From contig JALQVM010000003.1 of the NCBI GenBank assembly GCA_023263685.1, positions 1 to 37,929 of the forward strand: a stretch of 37,929 bases of DNA, written 5' to 3'. This stretch comes from Flavobacteriaceae bacterium (GTDB taxonomy: Bacteria > Bacteroidota > Bacteroidia > Flavobacteriales > Flavobacteriaceae). This document shows, in pieces, positions 1 through 7,201 of this stretch (its first letter is position 1; each line of letters starts with the position of its first letter). The position numbers and the translations under genes are program-made. The notes under the pieces are model-generated. The model had not been told where the DNA came from, ran no database searches, and saw only the letters and a program-made list of their open reading frames with translations.

Positions 1-777
1 CCTATTATGTCCAACCCTGAAAATGTTTATCAGCTAGGACCCAATGCCTACGCAAAGCCAGCAACTGCTTTGAATATTTTAAGAGAAACGGTAATGGGGA
101 GAGAGGCTTTTGACCATGCCTTTAAAACGTATGCCCAACGTTGGATGTTTAAACACCCTACTCCTGAAGACTTTTTCAGAACGATGGAGGACGCCTCAGC
201 CATTGATTTGGATTGGTTTTGGCGCGGTTGGTTTTACTCTACAGATGTAGTGGATATAGGCGTAAAAAACTTGAAAAAATATTATTTCTCAGATACTCCA
301 GACCAAAAAGCGAAAGAACGTTTAGAACAATTCGGATACGACTTACAAGAACTTCCCGAAATGGTCTTTAAAATTGATGAAGACAGTGAAGCTTTCGATC
401 CTAATGCGACAAGCGAAAGTTCTTTAGGCGATTCGCAAATACTGAAAGATTACCTCAGAGAAAATGGATTGGAAGACAGTAAGATTCCCAATTATTTCTA
501 CGAAGTGGAATTTGAAAAACCAGGCGGATTGGTCATGCCGCTTATCGTAGAATATGCCTATGCGGATGGATCCAAAGAACGCGTAACCTATCCTGTTCAG
601 TTGTGGAGAAAAAACGATGCCAGTGTCAAAAAAATAATCACCTCGGATAAGGAGTTGGTTGGTGTGACTGTAGATCCTGACAATGAGACCGCAGATGTAA
701 ATACGGAGAACAACAGTTGGCCTAAAAAAGAAGCCCCTTCTGATTTTGATAAATTTAAAGCCAAAATCAAAGGCTAA
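1..777 (+). CDS. M1 family metallopeptidase, C-terminal part (cut by window edge)
   Basis: The reading frame is open from base 1, so this is the last 258 codons of a longer gene and the ATG at position 7 is internal. Near the start, [20 protein letters not shown], and then [11 protein letters not shown] resemble the C-terminal region of Bacteroidota M1 zinc aminopeptidases. There the large helical part follows the catalytic domain, and the WxWRGWF segment is followed by a short beta-rich tail. The zinc site (HExxH) and GAMEN motif would lie to the left of the window and are not visible. The tail is acidic and lysine-rich and ends in KAKIKG. A strong terminator follows 5 bases after the stop, so transcription probably ends here. 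The family call rests on recognition of this C-terminal block only. Confidence 0.75.
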   Translation, partial: PIMSNPENVYQLGPNAYAKPATALNILRETVMGREAFDHAFKTYAQRWMFKHPTPEDFFRTMEDASAIDLDWFWRGWFYSTDVVDIGVKNLKKYYFSDTPDQKAKERLEQFGYDLQELPEMVFKIDEDSEAFDPNATSESSLGDSQILKDYLRENGLEDSKIPNYFYEVEFEKPGGLVMPLIVEYAYADGSKERVTYPVQLWRKNDASVKKIITSDKELVGVTVDPDNETADVNTENNSWPKKEAPSDFDKFKAKIKG

Positions 778-782
778 TACTC

Positions 783-826
783 AAAAAAAACGGTTGAATC
801 TCCTCGTGATTTTCAACCGTTTTTTT
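783..826 (+). terminator. Rho-independent terminator after the M1 peptidase gene
   Basis: An 8-bp perfect stem (CGGTTGAA at 791-798 with TTCAACCG at 812-819) is flanked by an A-run on the left and a T-run on the right, which extends pairing to the outside and supplies the U-tract. It separates the M1 peptidase gene from tatA. Because A and T runs flank both sides it could also act on the opposite strand. Confidence 0.85.
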
Positions 827-837
827 ATGAAACCTCC

Positions 838-845
838 TATATTTG
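838..845 (+). promoter_or_regulatory. Candidate Bacteroidota -7 element for the tatA-like gene
   Basis: TATATTTG matches the Bacteroidota sigma-A -7 consensus TAnnTTTG exactly and lies 15 bases before the tatA start, just after a terminator, where a new promoter is expected. No clear -33 TTTG is visible. Confidence 0.45.
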
Positions 846-860
846 TTTAAAATCTAGTAC

Positions 861-1139
861 ATGCTATTATTCATCAGTGGAGCTGAGATCGTTTTTGTGT
901 TTTTTATCGTTTTGCTTGTGTTTGGGGCAGATAAAATCCCTTCCATTGCACGAACTTTGGCAAAGGGAATGACTCAAGTGAGGCAAGCTACTAACGAAAT
1001 TAAAAGCGAGATACAGAAAACGGTAGATTCTGATTTTGAAAATCCTACCAAGTCAATCGCCAGTGAATTTAAAAAAGAGGTAGAGGAAGTCAAAAAAGAT
1101 TTCACAGACCTTGAAGATTCCATACGGAGGGATTTATAA
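861..1139 (+). CDS. tatA: Sec-independent translocase subunit, TatA/TatE type
   Basis: A 92-residue protein with the TatA/Hcf106 layout: one N-terminal membrane helix (about residues 5-22), then the hinge FGADKIPSIARTLAKGM, then an amphipathic charged helix with a long Glu/Lys-rich tail. TatA-type subunits oligomerise in the inner membrane to form the pore that exports folded proteins with twin-arginine signals. The residue after the membrane helix region, FGADKIP, corresponds to the FGxxKLP hinge of TatA. No tatC is in the window. The 3' end overlaps the convergent O-methyltransferase gene by 6 bases. A TatB-like role cannot be excluded from sequence alone, but the length and lack of a long coiled tail favour TatA/E. 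Confidence 0.85.
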   Translation: MLLFISGAEIVFVFFIVLLVFGADKIPSIARTLAKGMTQVRQATNEIKSEIQKTVDSDFENPTKSIASEFKKEVEEVKKDFTDLEDSIRRDL

Positions 1140-1808
1140 GACTCTGCTCAGGGTAAGTCCGTCTCTCAAAGGCAGTAATGTAGTTTGAACCCTAGGATCA
1201 TTTTTCAATTTGAGATTGTATTTTTGTAAAGCAACCGTGGCACGGTCGTTTGGGTCCGCCTCGTGGAGTACTTTGCCGCTCCACATTACGTTGTCTGAAA
1301 GGATCAAACCTCCCGGCTGCATCTTGGGTAGTACTGCTTCAAAATAGGCTTCGTAATTTTCTTTATCGGCATCAATAAAGACCAAATCAAAAGGACCTTG
1401 TAGGTGCGGTAAAACCTCTAGCGCTTTGCCTAGATGGCTTTTTATATTAGAGGCAAAGGGACTTTTTTTAAAAAAACGCTCTTGTATGCTTACCAATTCT
1501 TCATTACAATCAATGGTATGTAGGATGCCTTTTTCGGTCAAACCCTCTGCCAAACATAGAGTGGCATAGCCCGTATAGGTGCCAATTTCCACTATCTTTT
1601 GAGGTTGTACCAAATGCGACAACAAACTCAGTAGACGCCCTTGTAAGCGCCCACTCATCATTCTGGGTTGGAGTACTTTTTGATGCGTTTCTTTTTCTAA
1701 TTGAACAAGGAGTTCGGGTAGGTCATCACTGTGAGAGGTGGCATAGGAAAACCAGGCTTCATTGATGCCTTCAGAGGTAAAGGGGGTATTAGTTTTTGGG
1801 GCGGGCAT
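1134..1808 (-). CDS. Class I SAM-dependent O-methyltransferase (Methyltransf_3 family)
   Basis: A 224-residue protein of the small cation-dependent O-methyltransferase family (catechol/caffeoyl-CoA type). Motif I, VEIGTYTGYA (residues 73-82), binds S-adenosylmethionine; DADKENY (146-152) and DNVMWSG (172-178) are the usual metal and substrate region. Length matches the family. There is no signal peptide, so it is cytoplasmic. The start overlaps the end of the upstream flavin reductase gene by 20 bases, indicating one transcript and translational coupling. The natural substrate cannot be told from sequence; many bacterial members have no assigned substrate. Confidence 0.88.
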   Translation of the reverse strand: MPAPKTNTPFTSEGINEAWFSYATSHSDDLPELLVQLEKETHQKVLQPRMMSGRLQGRLLSLLSHLVQPQKIVEIGTYTGYATLCLAEGLTEKGILHTIDCNEELVSIQERFFKKSPFASNIKSHLGKALEVLPHLQGPFDLVFIDADKENYEAYFEAVLPKMQPGGLILSDNVMWSGKVLHEADPNDRATVALQKYNLKLKNDPRVQTTLLPLRDGLTLSRVL

Positions 1809-2406
1809 ATTCGAAACGATCTACTAATTTAGGCAGTGCATAACCGTCCAATCCGTTGATGCTGACGATCTCTCCTTTGTCCAGCTGAACCCAACCATCG
1901 GTTCCCAAAAGCTCTTCTTGTATGTAAAGGTGTTCAATGCTTCCCACAATCAACAAGGTGTCATTTTCTGCAATTAAATATTCATTAACATACCGACATC
2001 CCATTTGAATTGGAGCATCCTGAACGTAAGGAGCCTCCCATCCCGCTTTCCGTTCTGGCTTAAGATGGGTTTGATCAAATTCAGAAATTTCTTCAGGATA
2101 TTTTGCTGAGGTATGGTGGGCGTCTTTGATTTGAACTTTTGAAATGGAATTTAGGGTAAAAACTCCCGTTGATTTCATATTGGCATGGGAGTGTCTGGGC
2201 ACGGTAGTGGGGCGTAAAATAAAACCTACCAAAGCTGGATTACTCCCTAAATGGACAACGGAACTAAAAACTGCGAGATTATCTACCCCAGAAGGAGAGG
2301 TTGTGCCGAGCAGATGGGCAGATTTATATCCTGTAACACTATTCATGAGATTCAGCCTGTAAATTTTTGACAGCTCCTCAAGGGCTGATTTTTCAAAGTG
2401 ATGCAT
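1789..2406 (-). CDS. Flavin reductase-like domain protein
   Basis: A 205-residue soluble protein of the flavin_reduct family, which has an FMN-binding split-barrel fold. The block with NLAVFSSVVHLGSNPALVGF and the following RPTTVPRHSHANM is the typical FMN-binding core; VFTLNSIS follows as in family members. Proteins of this family bind FMN and reduce it or act with a partner oxygenase or other oxidoreductase. It is the first gene of a two-gene unit with the O-methyltransferase (20-base overlap), so the pair may act on one small-molecule substrate; that is inference. No domain is truncated. Confidence 0.82.
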   Translation of the reverse strand: MHHFEKSALEELSKIYRLNLMNSVTGYKSAHLLGTTSPSGVDNLAVFSSVVHLGSNPALVGFILRPTTVPRHSHANMKSTGVFTLNSISKVQIKDAHHTSAKYPEEISEFDQTHLKPERKAGWEAPYVQDAPIQMGCRYVNEYLIAENDTLLIVGSIEHLYIQEELLGTDGWVQLDKGEIVSINGLDGYALPKLVDRFEYARPKN

Positions 2407-2447
2407 ATTTTTTATTCAAAGATACTCAAAGATACGGCAGGGCTTGA

Positions 2448-2651
2448 CTAGCGATTTGATTTCTTGTCAAATTGAAGCACGAAATAAATAATTACGACAA
2501 CAGCCAATACGAGTAGTCCGATGTAACTGTAGTGATCGGCGAGTTTTCCAGAAGCAAGAAAGCCTTTTAAAATTTCACCGTCTAGAATAGAGATGAATAG
2601 AGCGAGGGGGAGTAATAATAATAAAAATCTTAATTTTTTCAAACGGTTCAT
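2448..2651 (-). CDS. Small two-helix membrane protein, function unknown
   Basis: A 67-residue protein with a basic N-terminus (MNRLKKLR), a hydrophobic segment at about residues 8-23, a short loop with DGEILKGFLASGKLADH, and a second hydrophobic segment at about residues 42-59 followed by a basic end (DKKSNR). I do not recognise a named family. It is supported as a real gene by its clean two-helix pattern, its isolated position between a flavin reductase gene and a divergent gene, and an exact TAnnTTTG element just upstream. The topology would leave both ends in the cytoplasm. Confidence 0.6.
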   Translation of the reverse strand: MNRLKKLRFLLLLLPLALFISILDGEILKGFLASGKLADHYSYIGLLVLAVVVIIYFVLQFDKKSNR

Positions 2652-2668
2652 TTATATTAGCAAGAAGA

Positions 2669-2676
2669 CAAATCTA
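2669..2676 (-). promoter_or_regulatory. Candidate -7 element for the small membrane protein gene
   Basis: Read on the minus strand the bases are TAGATTTG, an exact match to TAnnTTTG, 17 bases upstream of the start codon at 2651. It sits in the 66-bp divergent gap shared with the DUF2147 gene. Confidence 0.45.
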
Positions 2677-2717
2677 AAGATTGATTCCTTAAATTTATAA
2701 AACTTATAATTAAGCTT

Positions 2718-3137
2718 ATGATTTTACTCCCTACCATTTTATACTTTTTGATGAGTTTACCTGTTCAAACAACTGCGATTGAGGGAACTTGGATTACTCA
2801 AGACGACGAAACAGGAAAACAAAAATCTGAAGTCCTGATTTATAAGCAGGACGGAAAAATTTACGGTAAAATTACCCAGCTGCTCTTGCCGGAAGACAAG
2901 GGTAAAAAATGCGTGAATTGTAAAGGCACAAATAAAGATCAACCTATTGAAGGGATGGTAATTATCAAGGATCTACAACTTGAGGACAGCACCTGGGAAG
3001 ACGGCACGATACTGGACCCCAAGTCAGGTAAGGTTTACGATTGTTATATCGAGTTTCAAGACCCCACTACACTAAAGGTTCGAGGGTTTTTAGGGTTTTC
3101 TCTTTTGGGGCGTACGCAAATTTGGAAACGGAAATAG
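2718..3137 (+). CDS. DUF2147 domain protein, exported
   Basis: A 139-residue protein with a short N-terminal hydrophobic leader (about residues 1-20) and then a full DUF2147 domain: EGTWITQDDETGKQKSEVLIY at the start, DGKIYGKITQLL, a cysteine pair CVNC (C65 and C68), the IEGMVIIKDL block, DPKSGKVYDC (C109), and the ending KVRGFLGFSLLGRTQIWKR. This family is a periplasmic lipocalin-like beta-barrel fold of unknown biochemical function, common in Bacteroidota and Proteobacteria. Length is normal. It diverges from the small membrane protein gene. A perfect hairpin lies just after the stop codon. Confidence 0.88.
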   Translation: MILLPTILYFLMSLPVQTTAIEGTWITQDDETGKQKSEVLIYKQDGKIYGKITQLLLPEDKGKKCVNCKGTNKDQPIEGMVIIKDLQLEDSTWEDGTILDPKSGKVYDCYIEFQDPTTLKVRGFLGFSLLGRTQIWKRK

Positions 3138-3149
3138 GTTAAAATAAAA

Positions 3150-3174
3150 CTGTCCAGTTGTGAAGACTGGACAG
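3150..3174 (+). terminator. Strong hairpin downstream of the DUF2147 gene
   Basis: A perfect 9-bp stem, CTGTCCAGT (3150-3158) with ACTGGACAG (3166-3174), and a 7-base loop. It begins 13 bases after the stop codon. No proper U-tract follows, only an A-rich stretch, so it may be a 3' mRNA-stabilising hairpin or a factor-assisted terminator rather than a classic intrinsic one. On the minus strand it is followed by GTTTTATTTTAACC. Confidence 0.55.
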
Positions 3175-3429
3175 CTGATTAACTTAAACTAAAAACAAAA
3201 AATTAAAATAAAAGAACTAAAAATGCGTTTTCTTTAATTATAATTCAAAGTTATATCAATAACAGCGATATTTATTCAACAATAAAACTAAAAAAGCCAT
3301 TTTTATTAAAAAATCAATAATTGGCTTCTAGACTTATAATTTTTCATTTTCAACTGTATTTTTATCTTAATTCTCAAAAAAGTGGGGTGATTTACAATAT
3401 CTTTGCAGTCCCTGAAACAAAAAAATATA
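3175..3429. other. AT-rich intergenic region before the tRNA gene
   Basis: About 255 bases of strongly AT-rich DNA without a credible gene. Apart from the tRNA promoter element near its right end I see no further structured RNA, repeat array or coding signal in it. The stretch after the tRNA (3505-3670) is likewise non-coding and AT-rich and leads to the next gene. Confidence 0.6.
3398..3405 (+). promoter_or_regulatory. Candidate -7 element for tRNA-Val
   Basis: TATCTTTG is an exact match to TAnnTTTG and lies 25 bases before the mature tRNA 5' end, leaving room for a short 5' leader removed by RNase P. A matching -33 TTTG is not obvious. Confidence 0.55.
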
Positions 3430-3504
3430 GGGTGTTTAGCTCAGTTGGTTTAGAGCGCTACCTTGACAGGGTAGAGGTCATAGGTTCGAATCCTATAACA
3501 CCCA
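3430..3504 (+). tRNA. tRNA-Val (anticodon GAC)
   Basis: A complete cloverleaf can be folded by eye. Acceptor GGGTGTT (3430-3436) pairs with AACACCC (3497-3503), followed by discriminator A at 3504. The D stem is GCTC/GAGC (3439-3442 and 3453-3456). The anticodon stem CTACC/GGTAG encloses TTGACAG, placing anticodon GAC at 3465-3467 (reads GUC and GUU, valine). The T arm is ATAGG-TTCGAAT-CCTAT (3480-3496). CCA is not encoded. It is a single gene, not part of a tRNA cluster. Codons read through this stretch in one frame are an artefact of the tRNA. Confidence 0.96.
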
Positions 3505-3670
3505 CAAATCAACCTTATTTTTGATTGGAGTTTCCCTATTCTTTTTTAGATCCAAAAGCACGTATAGAATTGGAAATAAAAATAGAATTCAAGCCTTAAA
3601 CTTTTTATATCTATTTTAGTCTAACAATGTATTATGTTTTCAATCAACCCTTCTATACCCTTCTATTTTT

Positions 3671-5887
3671 TTGAAAATTAATTTATTAATATGCCTGTTG
3701 GGAAATATTTTTTCCTGTCTTGTAATCACTTCCTATGGTCAGGACGTTCCCAAAATGAGGGCACATTACACTACTGAGAAAATTACCCTAGACGGTAACG
3801 ATAAAGAAACGGTATGGTCTACCGTCCAAGCGGCACAAACCCGCTGGCAACATTTTCCGATGGAGTCTCAAGATATCGCGCAGCCGACGGAAGTAAAGGT
3901 CGTTTTTGATGATGAAAACCTTTATATTCTCTGCAAAGCGTATTCTCTATCAGATCAGTACATCACCCCCTCGTTACGAAGGGATTTTAGTGGGGGTGCC
4001 TCGGATAAAATCAATTTTGTGTTGGATACGTACAGCGACGGGATCAACGCCTATATGTTTGGCTCCAATCCCTTTGGGGTAAAAAGCGACTTGTTGGTCT
4101 CCAATGGAGGAATCGGAGAAGCAAAGGACGACATCAACCGAACATGGGATGTTGATTACAGTGTTGAAAGTGGCATATACGAGGGTTATTTTATCATGGA
4201 GATGAAGATCCCTTTTGGATCTATTAATTTTCCTGAGGGTACTAGCCAGTGGCGGTTTAATTTTTTTAGACTGGATACACAAACCAACCAAAGAACCACC
4301 TGGACTCGCATTCCTCAAGTGTACAAAGACTTTAATTTGGCCTTTATGGGCATCCTTGAATTCGATCGTCCTTTAGGAAAATCAAATGCACCGGTAGCAA
4401 TAATCCCTTATTTAAATGGGATCACCAGTAACGATTTTACACCCGAAGGAAATGTACAGAATCTTAATGTTGGTGGGGATTTAAAAATCCCTATCAATAA
4501 CGGCTTGAATTTAGATGTAACCCTTAATCCAGACTTTTCTCAAGTTGAAGTGGACGATGAAATCATCAATCTGACCCAGTTTGAAATTGTTTTGCCTGAA
4601 AAACGCCAATTCTTTTTGCAAAACAGCGATTTGTTTTCCAATTATGGAGCAGAACGAGCCGTGACCCCTTTTCTTACTCGACGTATTGGGGTTGCCCGAG
4701 ATTTGGAAGGCAATAACATTCAAAACCGCATCCTTGCAGGGGCTCGCTTGAGTGGAAAATTGACCGATAAACTACGCCTCGGTTTTCTTAACATGCTTAC
4801 CGACGAAGACCTAAAAAACAAAATCGCTTCCAACAACAATACGGTTCTTTCTGTACAGCAGAGTGTTTTTTCTAGGTCCAATTTAAAATTTTTATTAATC
4901 AACAGACAGCGCGTAAAATCCTACGACTTTTCAACAGACGAAGATCTCTACAACCGTATGATGGGGATCGAATACGATTTAAATTCAAAAGACAACATAT
5001 GGAAAGGGCGCTTTTTTGCTTACAAATCTTTTACTCCAACAGAAAATGAAAACAGCCTAAGCGGTGGAGCCCAATTCAGTCGCGAAACACGCCATCAGAA
5101 TATCAATTTGGAATACACCTTTATCGAAGAGGATTTTAAAGCCGACTTAGGATTGTTGCGTCGTATGGGGGTTTTGAAATTTTCCCCGTATTATAGTTAT
5201 TTATTTTACCCTAAAAAAGGACGAATCAACACCCTTGAACTTCGCCAAAATCTTTGGCTGTGGGTAGATCCTAAAGGATCACAACCCTTAATCGAACGGA
5301 CTTTACTGACCTCAGCGGAACTGACGTTTAAAGACCAAAGCAAATTGTCGGTTCGCTTTTTTAATAGAAAAGAATTTATTGCCAATCCGTTTGATCCAAC
5401 AGGAATTCACCCTGAAACCCCTCTTTTAGGAAACCAATACTATTTTTCCCGCTCGGGGATGCTTCAATACAACTCGGACAGGAGAAAGAAATTGTCGTTT
5501 ATTTCTAGTCAAAATTACGGGATGTTTTATGATGGATCAAAGTATTCTTTTACGAACAATTTCAGTTATCGCGTACAACCGCGTCTTGTAGCCAGCCTAA
5601 AATTAAATTACGATCGAATTGACCTTGGAAAAAACATTCCGCTGACCCATTTGTGGTTGGTGGGGCCAAAATTTGATTTTTCGTTTTCGAAATCTGTATT
5701 CTGGTCTACTAATATTCAATTGAGTTCCCAATCCGAAAATTTAGGATTTAACTCGAGATTTCAATGGCGCTTCAATTCGCTTTCAGACCTGTATATAGTC
5801 TACAATGACAATTACTATACCTACGATTCGCTAGTACCTCGTTTTAGGAGTTTAAATGTAAAGTTGACTTACTGGATATTTAAATAG
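3671..5887 (+). CDS. CBM9-like/DUF5916 outer-membrane protein
   Basis: A 738-residue exported protein. Residues 1-23 form a signal peptide ending near SYGQ. Residues of about 30-225 form a family 9 carbohydrate-binding-like domain (start KITLDGNDKETVW, then FDDENLYILCKAY, then WRFNFFRLDTQTNQ). The rest is DUF5916 with the conserved stretch LNPDFSQVEVDDEIINLTQF and the EKRQFFLQNSDLF block, followed by many alternating beta strands consistent with an outer-membrane barrel. The protein ends in an aromatic-rich strand (LTYWIFK). The function of the family is not established; binding or transport of a sugar or peptide is a guess. The only in-frame initiation codon that keeps the signal peptide is TTG at 3671; the nearby ATG is out of frame and an in-frame stop lies at 3617. 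Confidence 0.85.
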   Translation: MKINLLICLLGNIFSCLVITSYGQDVPKMRAHYTTEKITLDGNDKETVWSTVQAAQTRWQHFPMESQDIAQPTEVKVVFDDENLYILCKAYSLSDQYITPSLRRDFSGGASDKINFVLDTYSDGINAYMFGSNPFGVKSDLLVSNGGIGEAKDDINRTWDVDYSVESGIYEGYFIMEMKIPFGSINFPEGTSQWRFNFFRLDTQTNQRTTWTRIPQVYKDFNLAFMGILEFDRPLGKSNAPVAIIPYLNGITSNDFTPEGNVQNLNVGGDLKIPINNGLNLDVTLNPDFSQVEVDDEIINLTQFEIVLPEKRQFFLQNSDLFSNYGAERAVTPFLTRRIGVARDLEGNNIQNRILAGARLSGKLTDKLRLGFLNMLTDEDLKNKIASNNNTVLSVQQSVFSRSNLKFLLINRQRVKSYDFSTDEDLYNRMMGIEYDLNSKDNIWKGRFFAYKSFTPTENENSLSGGAQFSRETRHQNINLEYTFIEEDFKADLGLLRRMGVLKFSPYYSYLFYPKKGRINTLELRQNLWLWVDPKGSQPLIERTLLTSAELTFKDQSKLSVRFFNRKEFIANPFDPTGIHPETPLLGNQYYFSRSGMLQYNSDRRKKLSFISSQNYGMFYDGSKYSFTNNFSYRVQPRLVASLKLNYDRIDLGKNIPLTHLWLVGPKFDFSFSKSVFWSTNIQLSSQSENLGFNSRFQWRFNSLSDLYIVYNDNYYTYDSLVPRFRSLNVKLTYWIFK

Positions 5888-5983
5888 CTGGACTTCCATT
5901 CGGGGGAACTGAATTGATTCTCCTCGACTCCCTTCTTTTCAGTCTGTTAAATATTGAATATCTTACTGCAAAACTTGGTGCGT

Positions 5984-6748
5984 ATGACGAGCTATGTATT
6001 CAATCAATTGAGAGTGTACAGGTACACAACTGAAAAAGAAGTCGGACGTGCAGCAGCCCAAAAAGTAGCACTCCAAATCAATAAGACTATTGAAGAACAA
6101 GGCGAAGCAAGAATAATTTTAGCAACGGGTACTTCTCAATTTGAATTTTTAGCACAAGTACAACTTCTTCCTATTCAATGGAATCGTGTTACCATTTTTC
6201 ATTTAGATGAGTATGTAGGACTGATGAGGGAGCATCCGGCGAGCTTTCAAAACTATTTAGCCTCGAGAATTATCAATCGAGTACAGCCTCAGCACGTTCA
6301 CTATTTGAATGGTAATGCCCGTTCCATTGAAGACGAAATGAATCGTTACGCCCTTCTTTTAAATGAAAAACCTATCGATATAGCTTGTGTAGGTATTGGA
6401 GAAAACGGTCATCTGGCGTTCAACGATCCGGGAGTAGCTGATTTTAATGACCCCAAAGAGGTCAAGTGTGTCCCCTTGGATCTGGAGTGCAGGCAGCAGC
6501 AATATAACGAAGGTTGGTTTCCCTCATTAGAATCTGTTCCAAAAGAAGCCCTAACGCTTACTGTGCCTATGATCATGAAGGCAAAATATATAAGTTGCGT
6601 GGTGCCTCATCAAAGAAAAGCCAAAGCAGTTTCTAATGCATTGCAAGGGGCAATTAGCGAAAAGTGTCCGGCCTCCATCTTGCGTAACCACCCCAATGCA
6701 GTACTCTATACCGATCTTGATTCTGCTTCGCTACTTAACCTCACCTAA
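5984..6748 (+). CDS. Glucosamine-6-phosphate deaminase-like protein (NagB/6PGL superfamily)
   Basis: A 254-residue protein with the NagB fold. ATGTSQFEFL (residues 47-56) is the phosphate-binding loop; HLDEYVGL (73-80) holds D75, equivalent to E. coli NagB D72; GIGENGHLAFNDP (137-149) is the catalytic block. Compared with E. coli NagB (D141, H143, E148) this protein has N141, H143 and D148. The ENGHLAFNDP variant plus the following EVKCVPLD and CRQQQYNEGWF segment characterise a recognised paralogous branch annotated as glucosamine-6-phosphate deaminase, so true activity is uncertain. I chose ATG at 5984 over an upstream in-frame TTG at 5954 because homology starts with the VYRYTTEKEVGRAAA region. 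No nagA or amino-sugar transporter is adjacent. Confidence 0.75.
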   Translation: MTSYVFNQLRVYRYTTEKEVGRAAAQKVALQINKTIEEQGEARIILATGTSQFEFLAQVQLLPIQWNRVTIFHLDEYVGLMREHPASFQNYLASRIINRVQPQHVHYLNGNARSIEDEMNRYALLLNEKPIDIACVGIGENGHLAFNDPGVADFNDPKEVKCVPLDLECRQQQYNEGWFPSLESVPKEALTLTVPMIMKAKYISCVVPHQRKAKAVSNALQGAISEKCPASILRNHPNAVLYTDLDSASLLNLT

Positions 6749-6932
6749 TGGGTTTTTGGAACTTTTGGAGCGCTCTTTAAACGCCCTATAAAAGTTGTAG
6801 AATAACTGCTCCTTTCGATCAAAGCTACGCTGTTACAACTCAATTTTTTTATCCTAAGCATCGGATTAATTTTTATTTTTTAGTAAATAAGAAGGAACTT
6901 CTTTATCTTTTGCTATTCAAATCAACTAATAT

Positions 6933-7190
6933 ATGGCATCGAACAACGCTAAACGCTATTGGAGAACTAACTTAAAATACCTTGCTGTTCTTCTTTTAAT
7001 CTGGTTTTCCGTTTCTTTTCTTTTCGGTATTGTCTTTGCGGAGACACTTAATCAATTTAGAATTGGAGGCTTTCCTCTCGGATTTTGGTTTGCCCATCAG
7101 GGAGCCATTTACGTTTTCGTCATTTTGATCTTTGTTTATGTGTATCTAATGAATCGCTTGGATAAAAAGTTTGATGTTGATGAGATTTAA
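6933..7190 (+). CDS. DUF4212 small subunit of a sodium/solute symporter
   Basis: An 85-residue protein with a basic N-terminus (NNAKRYWRTNLKYL), a first membrane helix at about residues 15-35, the FRIGGFPLGFWFAHQGAIYVFV block spanning the loop and second helix, and the ending YLMNRLDKKFDVDE. This is the DUF4212 pattern of the small partner found just upstream of the VC_2705-type acetate/solute symporters. It ends 11 bases before the symporter start, so the two are co-transcribed. An approximate promoter-like TATCTTTTG lies at 6904-6912, one base longer than the ideal spacing. Confidence 0.9.
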   Translation: MASNNAKRYWRTNLKYLAVLLLIWFSVSFLFGIVFAETLNQFRIGGFPLGFWFAHQGAIYVFVILIFVYVYLMNRLDKKFDVDEI

Positions 7191-7201
7191 AAACTAAGTT
7201 T

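Noticed and set aside
3321-3524. A 67-codon plus-strand reading frame running through the tRNA gene
   Set aside because: It covers the complete tRNA-Val; the apparent peptide is a translation of the tRNA and its AT-rich leader.
6793-6840. Possible terminator stem AGTTGTA/TACAACT followed by a T-run after the NagB-like gene
   Set aside because: Only 7 bp with a 34-base interior; too weak to annotate, although the following CAATTTTTTT run is suggestive.
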